Assembly (NCBI RefSeq): GCF_014397245.1 | Contig: NZ_JACLHY010000001.1 | Span: 712,681-776,680 of the forward strand | Source of the DNA: Arenibacter arenosicollis | GTDB taxonomy: Bacteria > Bacteroidota > Bacteroidia > Flavobacteriales > Flavobacteriaceae | Reading direction: 5' to 3' | Length of the DNA: 64,000 bases | Shown here: in pieces, positions 55,761-63,945 of the stretch | How the letters are laid out: every line of letters starts with the position of its first letter | Position numbering within the stretch: the stretch's first letter is position 1 | The notes under the pieces: model-generated | Database searches by the model: none | What the model saw: only the letters and a program-made list of their open reading frames with translations | Told to the model about the DNA's origin: nothing | Translations under genes and position numbers: made by a program

Positions 55761-55925
55761 GAATAGCACTAAATTCTTCTATATCGCTTTATTTAAAGGT
55801 CTTAACCGAATAGGTTTCGCCCGTTTTCGTTACTTTTTTCCAATAGGGGTAAATTATTAATTGCTTTGGACGCAACCTTTTTTTACTTAGCGCATCTAAA
55901 AAATAACTAACTCAAATTAGGTTGC

Positions 55926-56041
55926 TTATTGTTCTGGTAAAACAATAAGGGTTGTGGGTCAATATTTTATTGTAATTCTATGAAAAAGAAAAAACAATAT
56001 TGACCTTAAAAAGGGTCTTGATAACTTCAGGATCCTTTTTT
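55926..56041 (+). ncRNA. Candidate structured small RNA or leader element ending in an intrinsic terminator
   Basis: Three consecutive inverted repeats: TTATTGTT/AACAATAA (55926-55948), GGTCAATATT/AATATTGACC (55957-56005), and a terminator stem GGGTC/GATCC flanked by A and T runs (56008-56041). They are in the gap where no gene ends, so a terminator here needs a transcript. The element could be a free small RNA or an attenuator of trhO. No exact promoter box was seen upstream. Confidence 0.4.
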
Positions 56042-56165
56042 GCTTTTTATTGGCCATAAATAAATCCCACCCTCAAAGTATTTTCTTTTAGTTTTCAGTA
56101 ACGAGCTTGCCTTCCAGGAAATCAAAAAACAGATGTTAATCCTTTTAATCCCGACCTTTAAATCC

Positions 56166-56173
56166 TATTTTTG
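56166..56173 (+). promoter_or_regulatory. -7 box (TATTTTTG) for trhO
   Basis: Exact TAnnTTTG match, 41 nt before the ATG at 56215 and downstream of the terminator at 56041, suggesting that trhO has its own promoter. Confidence 0.5.
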
Positions 56174-56214
56174 TAGTCGTAAAATAATTCTTTAACTTAA
56201 AATATTAGTATAGC

Positions 56215-57246
56215 ATGCAACTGTACAATACCTTAAGTGCAAAGGAAAGAGAAGCCCTTATAGAGGAGGCGGGATTGGAACGCCTTACCATTTCTTTCTA
56301 TCAATATGCACGTATTGGCAATCCGTCAATTTTTCGAAATCATTTATTTATTCATTGGAACGAACTGGATGTTCTAGGCCGTATTTATGTGGCCCATGAA
56401 GGTATTAATGCCCAACTGTCCGTTCCTGCCGTAAATTTCAAGTCGTTTAAGGCCCATTTGGATAGCATCACCTTTTTGGAAAATGTTAGATTGAATATCG
56501 CCATAGAACAGGACAACAAATCATTTTTAAAACTAAAGGTGAAGGTTCGTGAAAAAATCGTGGCGGACGGATTAAATGACGCCTCCTTTGATGTTACCAA
56601 TAAGGGAATTCATGTAGATGCTAAAAAGTTTAATGAACTTATTGAAGATTCCGACACCATTTTGGTGGACATGCGGAATCATTACGAAAGTGAAATAGGC
56701 CATTTTAAAAATGCCATTACCCCTGATGTGGATACCTTTAGGGATTCATTGGATATTATAGAAAAAGATCTTGCAGACCATAAAGAGGATAAAAAATTGG
56801 TCATGTACTGTACTGGTGGCATTAGGTGCGAAAAGGCCAGTGCCTATTATAAACACAAGGGCTTTAAAAATGTATATCAGCTGGAAGGCGGTATTATAGA
56901 ATACACCCGTCAGGTTAATAACCTTAATCTGGAAAATAAGTTTCTAGGGAAGAATTTTGTTTTTGATCACCGAAGGGGGGAACGGATTACCGATGATGTC
57001 ATTGCCCACTGCCATCAATGTGGAAACCCGTGCGACAATCACGTAAATTGTGCCAATGAGGCCTGTCATCTACTTTTTATACAGTGCGATGCTTGTGCCG
57101 AGGCCATGAACCAATGCTGTTCCGTTGAATGTAAGGATATACATGAATTGCCTTATGAGGAGCAAAAAAGGCTCAGAAAGGGGAAAGTGGTGAGCAACAA
57201 GATTTTTAAAAAGGGCAGATCGGAAGTTTTAAAGTACAAGAAGTAG
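56215..57246 (+). CDS. trhO: tRNA uridine-34 hydroxylase TrhO (rhodanese-domain)
   Basis: Hydroxylates U34 of certain tRNAs, the step toward 5-methoxyuridine-type wobble bases. 343 residues with an N-terminal acylphosphatase-like domain (about 25-125; HEGINAQLSVP is diagnostic), a rhodanese domain (about 135-235) with catalytic Cys199 in YCTGGIRCEKAS, and a Cys-rich C-terminal region (HCHQCGNPCDNHVNCANEACH, CDACAEAMNQCCS), probably zinc binding. Normal length for the YceA family. Confidence 0.93.
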   Translation: MQLYNTLSAKEREALIEEAGLERLTISFYQYARIGNPSIFRNHLFIHWNELDVLGRIYVAHEGINAQLSVPAVNFKSFKAHLDSITFLENVRLNIAIEQDNKSFLKLKVKVREKIVADGLNDASFDVTNKGIHVDAKKFNELIEDSDTILVDMRNHYESEIGHFKNAITPDVDTFRDSLDIIEKDLADHKEDKKLVMYCTGGIRCEKASAYYKHKGFKNVYQLEGGIIEYTRQVNNLNLENKFLGKNFVFDHRRGERITDDVIAHCHQCGNPCDNHVNCANEACHLLFIQCDACAEAMNQCCSVECKDIHELPYEEQKRLRKGKVVSNKIFKKGRSEVLKYKK

Positions 57247-57504
57247 GTCTTTTGTTGAGGTTTAAGTCTTAAAGGTTTTGTTTTAACAATAAAAGGGAAG
57301 CTAATTTTTTAATGTAATTTGGACAAGGATTAAGAATTATATCCTATGCTGTGGATGGTTTTTTTGCGGTTTAAGTAAAGCTTAACGCTGACAACGGAAC
57401 TCTTTCTTTTCATCGCATTAAAAAAACACTATCTTTACGTTTAATAATTTTATGAACCTTTTTTAGTAAAAGTGTTACATTTTTACTAAACCAAGATACG
57501 AAAT

Positions 57505-58674
57505 ATGGGTTGTAGCAGTTGTTCAACCGGTAAGGACGGACAGCCAAAAGGATGCAAGAACAATGGTACTTGTGGCACTGATGGCTGTAATAAATTGACG
57601 GTATTTGATTGGCTTTCCAATATGTCACTACCAAATGGGGAAAAACCATTTGATTGTGTGGAAGTCCGTTTTAAAAATAGCAGAAAAGAATTCTTCAGAA
57701 ATTCCGAAAATCTTTCACTTTCTATTGGTGACATAGTAGCTACACAGGCTACTTCCGGCCATGATGTGGGTATGGTTACACTTACCGGTGAATTGGTAAG
57801 GGTACAAATGAAAAAGAAAAAGGAGGATTACAATAATCCGGAACTGCCCAAACTTTATCGAAAGGCGTCCCAAAAGGACATCGACATTTGGCAGAAATGT
57901 AGGGATAGGGAAGAGGAAATTAAAAAGAGGGCCAGAGAAATAGCCATTGTTCTCAAATTGCAGATGAAAATCTCCGATGTGGAATTTCAAGGTGATGGTT
58001 CCAAGGCTACTTTTTATTACACCGCAGAAGAACGTGTAGATTTCCGTCAGTTGATCAAGGACATGGCCAAAGCTTTTGGAATCCGAATAGAAATGAGACA
58101 GATTGGCTACCGGCAAGAAGCCCAACGTTTGGGAGGAATTGGTTCTTGCGGTAGGGAATTGTGCTGCTCAACTTGGTTAACAGATTTTAGGTCTGTAAGT
58201 ACCTCGGCGGCCCGTTATCAGCAACTTTCCCTTAATCCACAAAAACTTGCAGGCCAATGTGGAAAACTTAAGTGTTGTCTCAATTATGAATTGGATGTTT
58301 ATTTGGATGCCTTAAAGGATTTTCCAGGTCAGGACACCAAGCTTTTCACTGAAAAAGGAATGGCTTTTTGCCAGAAAGTAGATATTTTTAAAGCTACTCT
58401 GTGGTTTTCGTATAAGGACGAACCAGCTAATTGGCATATCTTATCTAAAGACCAGGTAATTGAGGTCTTGGAAAAGAACAAGAAGAGGGAGAAAGTGGCC
58501 AGTTTGGAGGAATATGCGGTAGAAAACGTGCAGGAGGTTGAAAAGGTTTTTGAGAATGTGGTGGGGCAGGATAGTTTAACCCGTTTTGATACGCCTAAGA
58601 AGAGAAGGTCCAATAGGAACAACAAGAAAAAAAAGAGAACAAATTATAAAAAAAGACCTGCCAATAATGCTTAA
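57505..58674 (+). CDS. PSP1-family regulatory complex protein RicT-like
   Basis: A 389-residue protein with a Cys-rich head (MGCSSCSTGKDGQPKGCKNNGTCGTDGCN) and the PSP1 domain (about 95-180). The conserved Cys block is GGIGSCGRELCCSTWL and QCGKLKCCLNYELD; in Bacillus RicT such cysteines bind a [4Fe-4S] cluster. The tail (about 365-389) is a Lys/Arg-rich stretch. Role in Bacteroidota uncertain; it overlaps gldH by 8 bp, and PSP1-gldH-PBP1A order seems conserved in Flavobacteriia. Confidence 0.88.
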   Translation: MGCSSCSTGKDGQPKGCKNNGTCGTDGCNKLTVFDWLSNMSLPNGEKPFDCVEVRFKNSRKEFFRNSENLSLSIGDIVATQATSGHDVGMVTLTGELVRVQMKKKKEDYNNPELPKLYRKASQKDIDIWQKCRDREEEIKKRAREIAIVLKLQMKISDVEFQGDGSKATFYYTAEERVDFRQLIKDMAKAFGIRIEMRQIGYRQEAQRLGGIGSCGRELCCSTWLTDFRSVSTSAARYQQLSLNPQKLAGQCGKLKCCLNYELDVYLDALKDFPGQDTKLFTEKGMAFCQKVDIFKATLWFSYKDEPANWHILSKDQVIEVLEKNKKREKVASLEEYAVENVQEVEKVFENVVGQDSLTRFDTPKKRRSNRNNKKKKRTNYKKRPANNA

Positions 58675-59149
58675 GAGTTTAGGTGCATTTTTGTTAGTGG
58701 TTTTTATGGTTTCTTGCGATGGTCAAACCATAAAATCGGAATTCAGTCCAACACAGAACGGAATCTGGAATAAGGATAGTGTAGTAGCGTTTTCCTTTAA
58801 GGAATTGGATACCATTCAAGAGTACAATATGTTCATCAACGTTAGGAATGATGGAACATACCCATATAGTAACCTCTTTTTAATTGCAGAATTACAGTTT
58901 CCAAACGGAGATATGCTACGCGATACTCTGGAATATGAAATGTCCAAACGGGACGGAGAATGGTTGGGAACAGGTTATGGCAGTTTAAAGGAAAACAAAT
59001 TATGGTATAAGGAAAACGTCGTTTTCCCGACTTCAGGCGTATATAAATTAGAAATTTCCCATGCCATGCGTAAAAATGGCCAAGTAGATGGAATTGTCGA
59101 ATTGGAAGGTATCACCGATGTGGGATATCTAATCGAAAAAAGTAATTAG
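58667..59149 (+). CDS. gldH: Gliding motility lipoprotein GldH
   Basis: 160 residues from the ATG at 58667, giving a lipoprotein signal (MLKSLGAFLLVVFMVSCDG, Cys17); a longer frame starting at 58586 would bury this signal. The body matches GldH: VVAFSFKELDTIQEYNMFINVRNDGTYPYSNLFL and the terminal EISHAMRKNGQVDGIVELEGITDVGYLIEK. GldH is needed for gliding in Flavobacterium johnsoniae. Overlaps the PSP1 gene by 8 bp, and the PBP gene starts 7 bp downstream. Confidence 0.92.
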   Translation: MLKSLGAFLLVVFMVSCDGQTIKSEFSPTQNGIWNKDSVVAFSFKELDTIQEYNMFINVRNDGTYPYSNLFLIAELQFPNGDMLRDTLEYEMSKRDGEWLGTGYGSLKENKLWYKENVVFPTSGVYKLEISHAMRKNGQVDGIVELEGITDVGYLIEKSN

Positions 59150-59156
59150 TAGTCTT

Positions 59157-61499
59157 ATGGCAACAGCTACCAAGAAGAAGAAAAAAAGCAACAACAATTT
59201 TTTTAAATTCATTAAGTGGTTTTGGCTACTCTTTTTTATAGGTGCCCTATCCGTAGTTTTGATCTTCCTTTTGGCTTCTTGGGGAGCCTTCGGAGCCATG
59301 CCGGAATATGAGCGTTTGGAGAATCCGCAGACCAATTTGGCTAGTGAAATTATTTCTTCGGACGGTGAAACCCTTGGTAAGTTTTATCTCGACGATAATA
59401 GAACTGATGTTGCTTTTGAAGACCTTCCCAAAACTTTGGTGCAGGCTTTGGTAGCTACCGAAGATGCACGGTATTACGAGCATTCGGGGATAGATGCCCG
59501 AGGTACTTTAAGGGCTTTTGTCTATTTGGGCAAAAAGGGAGGAGCCAGTACCATATCCCAACAATTGGCAAGACAATTGTTTGTTGGGGTGCGTTCCAAA
59601 AACATTTTTGAAACTATTACCCAAAAAATAAAAGAGTGGGTGCTTGCCATAAGATTGGAACGTAGCTATACGAAGGAGGAAATCGTTAAGATGTACCTTA
59701 ACATCTACGATTTTAATTATAATGCGGATGGCATTAGGTCGGCTTCCCGTATTTATTTCGGAAAAGAGCCCAAAAATCTGAAAATAGAAGAATCTGCAGT
59801 TTTGGTGGGTATGCTTAAAAATTCTTCATATTACAATCCCATCAGGCGGGAAGAATTGGTTTTAAATCGTAGAAATACGGTCTTGTCCCAGATGGCGAAG
59901 TACGATTTTATTACCGAAAAACAAAAGGATTCGCTACAGGCCTTAAAAATGGATATCAATTTTAGTCCTGAATCGCACAGAGAAGGCTTGGCTACCTATT
60001 TTAGGATGTACCTTCAAGGGTTTATGAACAGATGGATTAAGGATAATCCCAAGCCGGCCATGAAAGGGGAAAGTGATAAATGGAATATTTATTTGGACGG
60101 GTTACGTATTTACACCACCATAGATTCCCGCATGCAAAAAAATGCGGAGGATGCGGTAGCGGAACATATGAAAAGATTACAAGCCGAGTTTTTTCATCAA
60201 AACACCCCTGACCGTAATAAAACTGCTCCCTTTATTGAACAGGTTCCCGGAGAAATAGATGGGATTATGGAGAGGGCGATAAAATCCTCTCATAGGTGGC
60301 ACAACCTAAAGGATCAAGGGAAAAATGAAAAGGAAATAAGGGCTTCCTTTAACGAGCCAGTGGAGATGACGGTTTTTGATTGGAATAGTGAGACTAAGGA
60401 AAAGGATACGGTATTGACCCCGATGGATTCCATTAGATATTATAAATCCTTTCTTAAGACCGCTATGATGTCCATGGAACCCCAATCAGGGCATGTTAAG
60501 GCATGGGTTGGGGGTATAGACTACAAGCATTTTCAGTATGATAATGTTATTCAGGGAGCTAGGCAGGTTGGGTCCACTTTTAAGCCTTTTGTGTACGCTG
60601 CAGCCATAGATCAATTGCGACTTTCGCCCTGTGATATGCTACCGGACAATCAATATTGTATTGAGGCCAATAAACACGGAAATCCAGATTCCTGGTGCCC
60701 AAAGAATTCCGATGGTAAATATTCGGGGGAAATGCTGACCCTTAAAAATGCATTGGCAAATTCAGTGAATACCGTTACCGCCCAATTGATAGACAAGGTA
60801 GGTCCCAAAGCGGTGGTGTCCATAGCCAAAAATTTGGGAATTACAGGAGAAATCCCAGAGGTACCTTCCATTGCCTTGGGAACTGCAGATCTTAATGTTT
60901 ATGAGATGGTGGGCGCCTATGGTACCTTTGTCAACCAAGGGGTATATGTTAAACCCGTTATGGTAACCAGGATCGAGGACAAAAATGGTACGGTACTTTA
61001 CGAGTATGTGCCGGAGACAAAAGATGTTCTTAGCAAGGATGTGTCCTACGCCATGGTCAATCTTATGTCCGGGGTAACCCAAGGCGGATCGGGAACTAGA
61101 TTAAGGACTACGGGTTATGACAAATGGCGTAAGGAATACGAAGAAATTATAACGGGTTATCCTTATGAATTTAAAAACCCAATTGCCGGTAAAACAGGTA
61201 CTACCCAGAATCAAAGTGATGGTTGGTTTATGGGGATGGTACCCAATTTGGTAACCGGAGTGTGGGTAGGTGGAGATGACAAAGCGGTTCATTTTAAGAC
61301 CATTACCTACGGTCAGGGAGCTTCCATGGCTTTGCCCATTTGGGGATTGTATATGAAAAAGAACTATGCCAACAAGGAATTGGGCGTTTCCGATGGAGAA
61401 TTTGAAAAGCCTGAGAATTTATCCATAAACGTGGATTGTTCCAAGGCATCAATGGAGGAGGATAATAAAATAGATATAGAAGACGATTTGGATTTTTAG
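59157..61499 (+). CDS. Class A penicillin-binding protein 1A (transglycosylase/transpeptidase)
   Basis: A 780-residue bifunctional peptidoglycan synthase. A short Lys-rich cytoplasmic tail and one membrane segment (about 18-42) are followed by the GT51 domain with catalytic Glu102 in TEDARYYEH and the motif QLARQLF. The transpeptidase domain has Ser473-x-x-Lys (STFK), Ser536-x-Asn (SVN) and Lys679-Thr-Gly (KTG). All active-site motifs are intact. The tail ends in an acidic stretch. Follows gldH by 7 bp. Confidence 0.95.
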   Translation: MATATKKKKKSNNNFFKFIKWFWLLFFIGALSVVLIFLLASWGAFGAMPEYERLENPQTNLASEIISSDGETLGKFYLDDNRTDVAFEDLPKTLVQALVATEDARYYEHSGIDARGTLRAFVYLGKKGGASTISQQLARQLFVGVRSKNIFETITQKIKEWVLAIRLERSYTKEEIVKMYLNIYDFNYNADGIRSASRIYFGKEPKNLKIEESAVLVGMLKNSSYYNPIRREELVLNRRNTVLSQMAKYDFITEKQKDSLQALKMDINFSPESHREGLATYFRMYLQGFMNRWIKDNPKPAMKGESDKWNIYLDGLRIYTTIDSRMQKNAEDAVAEHMKRLQAEFFHQNTPDRNKTAPFIEQVPGEIDGIMERAIKSSHRWHNLKDQGKNEKEIRASFNEPVEMTVFDWNSETKEKDTVLTPMDSIRYYKSFLKTAMMSMEPQSGHVKAWVGGIDYKHFQYDNVIQGARQVGSTFKPFVYAAAIDQLRLSPCDMLPDNQYCIEANKHGNPDSWCPKNSDGKYSGEMLTLKNALANSVNTVTAQLIDKVGPKAVVSIAKNLGITGEIPEVPSIALGTADLNVYEMVGAYGTFVNQGVYVKPVMVTRIEDKNGTVLYEYVPETKDVLSKDVSYAMVNLMSGVTQGGSGTRLRTTGYDKWRKEYEEIITGYPYEFKNPIAGKTGTTQNQSDGWFMGMVPNLVTGVWVGGDDKAVHFKTITYGQGASMALPIWGLYMKKNYANKELGVSDGEFEKPENLSINVDCSKASMEEDNKIDIEDDLDF

Positions 61500-61520
61500 A
61501 ACATTAAAATATTATAGTCA

Positions 61521-61561
61521 TAAATGCCCTTGCTTTTATTTAAAAGTTAAGGGCATTTTTC
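61521..61561 (+). terminator. Intrinsic terminator after the penicillin-binding protein gene
   Basis: AAATGCCCTT (61522-61531) pairs with AAGGGCATTT (61549-61558), followed by T; the loop contains a further TTTTATTTAAAA fold. Confidence 0.85.
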
Positions 61562-61618
61562 GTTAAAAACCCGTATTTTAGAGATATCAAGGATTAGGTT
61601 TAACTAAGTCGATTTTAT

Positions 61619-62320
61619 ATGATACGTAAAACAGTTGCCAACGTTGAGGAGGCATTACAAGGGGTAAAGGACGGTATGACTTTTATGCTGGGAGGATTTG
61701 GATTATGCGGTATTCCGGAGAATGCAATTACGCATTTGGTGAAGATGGGCGTTAAGGATTTAACCTGTATTTCCAATAATGCCGGGGTAGACGATTTTGG
61801 CCTTGGCTTATTGTTGCACAAACGCCAGATTAATAAAATGATCTCTTCCTATGTAGGTGAAAATGATGAGTTTGAGCGACAAATGTTAAGCGGGGAGTTG
61901 GAGGTGGAATTAACACCTCAAGGAACTTTAGCGGAGAAATGTAGGGCCGCCCAGGCTGGTTTTCCGGCGTTCTATACGCCTGCCGGTTATGGCACCGAAG
62001 TGGCTGAAGGAAAGGAGACCAGGGAGTTTAATGGAAAAATGTATGTACTGGAAGAGGCTTTTAAGGCCGATTTTTCCTTTGTCAAGGCTTGGAAGGGCGA
62101 TGAGGCCGGGAATCTAATATTTAAGGGAACTGCCCGAAACTTTAATCCGGCCATGTGTGGCGCTGCCAAGATTACGGTGGCTGAGGTGGAGGAACTGGTA
62201 CCTGCAGGACAGTTGGACCCCAACCAAATTCACGTTCCAGGAATTTTTATACAGCGTATTTTCCAAGGAAAAAGTTACGAGAAGAGAATTGAACAGTTAA
62301 CAGTACGGAAAGTAAAATGA
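61619..62320 (+). CDS. scoA: 3-oxoacid (succinyl) CoA-transferase subunit A
   Basis: Subunit A of the enzyme moving CoA between succinyl-CoA and acetoacetate-type acids in the cytoplasm. 233 residues with the family motif [15 protein letters not shown] (20-34), [15 protein letters not shown] and the region [21 protein letters not shown]. Subunit B lies 420 bp downstream, separated by a four-helix-bundle gene instead of following directly. Confidence 0.93.
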   Translation: MIRKTVANVEEALQGVKDGMTFMLGGFGLCGIPENAITHLVKMGVKDLTCISNNAGVDDFGLGLLLHKRQINKMISSYVGENDEFERQMLSGELEVELTPQGTLAEKCRAAQAGFPAFYTPAGYGTEVAEGKETREFNGKMYVLEEAFKADFSFVKAWKGDEAGNLIFKGTARNFNPAMCGAAKITVAEVEELVPAGQLDPNQIHVPGIFIQRIFQGKSYEKRIEQLTVRKVK

Positions 62321-62333
62321 TTTGAAAGTTATC

Positions 62334-62353
62334 TGATTTGAAAATTTGATAAT
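62334..62353 (+). repeat. Left inverted repeat of the four-helix-bundle cassette
   Basis: TGATTTGAAA then ATTTGATAAT, directly before the ATG at 62354. ATTTGATAAT (62344-62353) is the exact reverse complement of ATTATCAAAT at 62707-62716 and 62723-62732. Confidence 0.7.
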
Positions 62354-62719
62354 ATGAGGAATGATAAGGAAAATTTAATAGTAAAGAAAACTTTCGATTT
62401 CTCCTTGCAAATTATTGAATATTGTGAAGAATTGAGAGCTTTGAATAAGTATGAAATGGCATCTCAATTGTTTAAAAGTGGAGCATCTATAGGAGCAAAT
62501 ACTTGGGTGGCTCAAAATGGAGAAAGTTCTGCCGATTTTGTACATAAATTTAAAATTACCGCTAAAGAGGCTGATGAAACTTTATACTGGATTGAACTTT
62601 GCCAAGCTTCAAGCTATTATCCAAACCCGCAAGAAGCAGTTTTTTCAGAGTTAAAATCTCTTATTCGAATTATCTCGAAAATTATAGGTACAAGTAAACG
62701 TGCCAAATTATCAAATTAA
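62354..62719 (+). CDS. Four-helix-bundle protein (S23/IVP family)
   Basis: A 121-residue all-helical protein of the family first known from intervening sequences in 23S rRNA genes. Diagnostic features: KTFDFSLQIIEYCEEL, ASQLFKSGASIGANTWVAQNGESSADFVHKFKITAKEADETLYWIELC, and a basic C-terminal helix ending KIIGTSKRAKLSN. It is visibly more AT-rich than the CoA-transferase genes on either side, and inverted repeats flank it. Function of these proteins outside rRNA and diversity-generating retroelements is not settled. Likely an acquired insertion. Confidence 0.9.
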   Translation: MRNDKENLIVKKTFDFSLQIIEYCEELRALNKYEMASQLFKSGASIGANTWVAQNGESSADFVHKFKITAKEADETLYWIELCQASSYYPNPQEAVFSELKSLIRIISKIIGTSKRAKLSN

Positions 62720-62735
62720 CTAATTATCAAATCAA
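62707..62735 (+). repeat. Right inverted repeats of the four-helix-bundle cassette
   Basis: Two copies of ATTATCAAAT (62707-62716 and 62723-62732), the second continuing as CAA, the reverse complement of the left TTTGATTTG-like sequence. They overlap the last codons of the four-helix-bundle gene and end 6 bp before scoB. Confidence 0.7.
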
Positions 62736-62740
62736 CAATA

Positions 62741-63394
62741 ATGTTGGATAAAAACGGAATAGCAAAACGCATTGCAAAGGAAGTGAAGGACGGATATTAC
62801 GTTAACCTGGGAATCGGGATACCTACTTTGGTGGCCAATTTTGTAAGGGACGATATAAGCGTGGAATTTCAGAGTGAAAATGGGGTGCTGGGAATGGGAC
62901 CTTTTCCTTTTGAGGGGGAAGAGGATGCCGATATCATCAACGCAGGTAAGCAAACCATTACAACACTGCCGGGAGCCTCGTTTTTCGACTCTGTAACGAG
63001 CTTTGGGATGATTCGGGGCCAACATGTAGACCTTACCATTTTGGGGGCAATGGAGGTCTCTGAAAATGGCGATATTGCCAACTGGAAAATCCCTGGAAAA
63101 ATGGTGAAAGGTATGGGAGGGGCCATGGATCTTGTGGCTTCAGCGGAGAACATCATTGTAGCTATGATGCACACCAATAGGCAAGGGGAGTCCAAGTTGT
63201 TGAAGAAATGCTCCTTACCATTGACCGGTGTTGGATGTGTAAAAAAGATTGTGACGAACCTTGCTGTTCTGGATGTAACCCCAAAAGGATTTCAATTGTT
63301 GGAAAGGGCCCCGGGTGTAAGTGTGGAAGAAATTATTAAGGCCACAGAAGGCAATTTAATTGTTGAGGGGGATATTCCCGAAATGGAAATTTAA
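62741..63394 (+). CDS. scoB: 3-oxoacid (succinyl) CoA-transferase subunit B
   Basis: 217-residue catalytic subunit partner of scoA. The catalytic glutamate lies in FQSENGVLGMGP (about residue 47). Further motifs are NLGIGIPTLVANFV, INAGKQTITTLPGASFFDSVTSFGMIRGQHVDLTILGAMEV, and WKIPGKMVKGMGGAMDLV. Full length. The ATG lies only 22 bp after the four-helix-bundle stop, so scoB likely depends on read-through transcription through the inserted gene. Confidence 0.94.
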   Translation: MLDKNGIAKRIAKEVKDGYYVNLGIGIPTLVANFVRDDISVEFQSENGVLGMGPFPFEGEEDADIINAGKQTITTLPGASFFDSVTSFGMIRGQHVDLTILGAMEVSENGDIANWKIPGKMVKGMGGAMDLVASAENIIVAMMHTNRQGESKLLKKCSLPLTGVGCVKKIVTNLAVLDVTPKGFQLLERAPGVSVEEIIKATEGNLIVEGDIPEMEI

Positions 63395-63569
63395 CATTTT
63401 GGAAGTGGTCATATATCGATGTAAATAACTATTTTTATGCGCATACAACAATTAGGGCGTATTTCACAACAATTTTTTAAATACTGCGTTAATCTGAATT
63501 ATATTGCAATTAATAACAGAAGTTAAACCCCAAATTTAACAACTACTAAACCTTTAAACCTCTTTTACT

Positions 63570-63677
63570 ATGGAAGCCCAAATGAGCCACGCCCCTGCGC
63601 AGGAAGAAATTCAAGTTTATCGCAATGACTTTTTCAGAGGCATTGTACGGTTGACGAAAAAATTATTTATGCTGTAG
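63570..63677 (+). CDS. Small hypothetical protein of 35 residues
   Basis: ATG-to-TAG frame, MEAQMSHAPAQEEIQV followed by the basic amphipathic segment YRNDFFRGIVRLTKKLFML. It has no near neighbour, a 175-bp upstream region, and a very strong terminator 17 bp after the stop, which marks a real transcript. The composition (acidic start, Arg/Lys plus hydrophobic end) suggests a membrane-surface peptide. Family not recognised. Confidence 0.55.
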   Translation: MEAQMSHAPAQEEIQVYRNDFFRGIVRLTKKLFML

Positions 63678-63693
63678 GCATAAGTCAAAATTT

Positions 63694-63735
63694 TTAAAGG
63701 GAGCAATACTACCAAGTATTGCTCCCTTTTTTTTT
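63694..63735 (+). terminator. Very strong intrinsic terminator
   Basis: Stem of about 14 bp: GGGAGCAATACT (63699-63710) with AGTATTGCTCCC (63715-63726), loop ACCA, A-run before and nine T after. Confidence 0.95.
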
Positions 63736-63785
63736 GGTGTACACCCGAGTTGAAAATTGTACTTTTAGGAAACAAAAACTTAGAT

Positions 63786-63923
63786 ATGAAACTATATTTG
63801 GAGCCTTGCTCCATTACCGATCTGGAGGTTTTGGCTAATCTAAGCAGAAAGACTTTTATAGAAGCTTTTGAGACGTCCTAAAATAGGTTGACGGTTTTTA
63901 AAGAATATATATTAGACCTGTGA
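63786..63923 (+). pseudogene. Decayed N-terminal remnant of a GNAT-family acetyltransferase
   Basis: The frame from ATG 63786 encodes MKLYLEPCSITDLEVL and ANLSRKTFIEAFETS, the typical first strand and helix of GNAT N-acetyltransferases, but stops at 63881 after 31 codons. Beyond the stop the same frame continues NRLTVFKEYILDL, resembling the usual following segment (…FKEYI…), before another stop near 63922. The remaining about 120 residues of the domain are missing; a palindromic terminator follows at once. A near-consensus box (TACTTTTA) precedes it. Confidence 0.65.
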
Positions 63924-63945
63924 AGTTAACTTCACAGGTTTTTTG
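63914..63945 (+). terminator. Perfect palindromic terminator
   Basis: ACCTGTGAAG (63916-63925) pairs with CTTCACAGGT (63930-63939), loop TTAA, followed by TTTTTG. It directly abuts the GNAT remnant. Confidence 0.9.

Larger units (their letters stand above)
55654..56214. other. 561-bp intergenic region between recA and trhO
   Basis: No protein gene. It contains a 14-bp direct repeat (55733-55760), three successive hairpins ending in a terminator (55926-56041) and the trhO promoter box (56166). The short frame MKKKKQY at 55980 is too short to support. Confidence 0.6.

Noticed and set aside
55980..56003. Short frame MKKKKQY inside the candidate RNA between recA and trhO
   Set aside because: Seven codons only and overlapping an inverted repeat; no evidence for translation.
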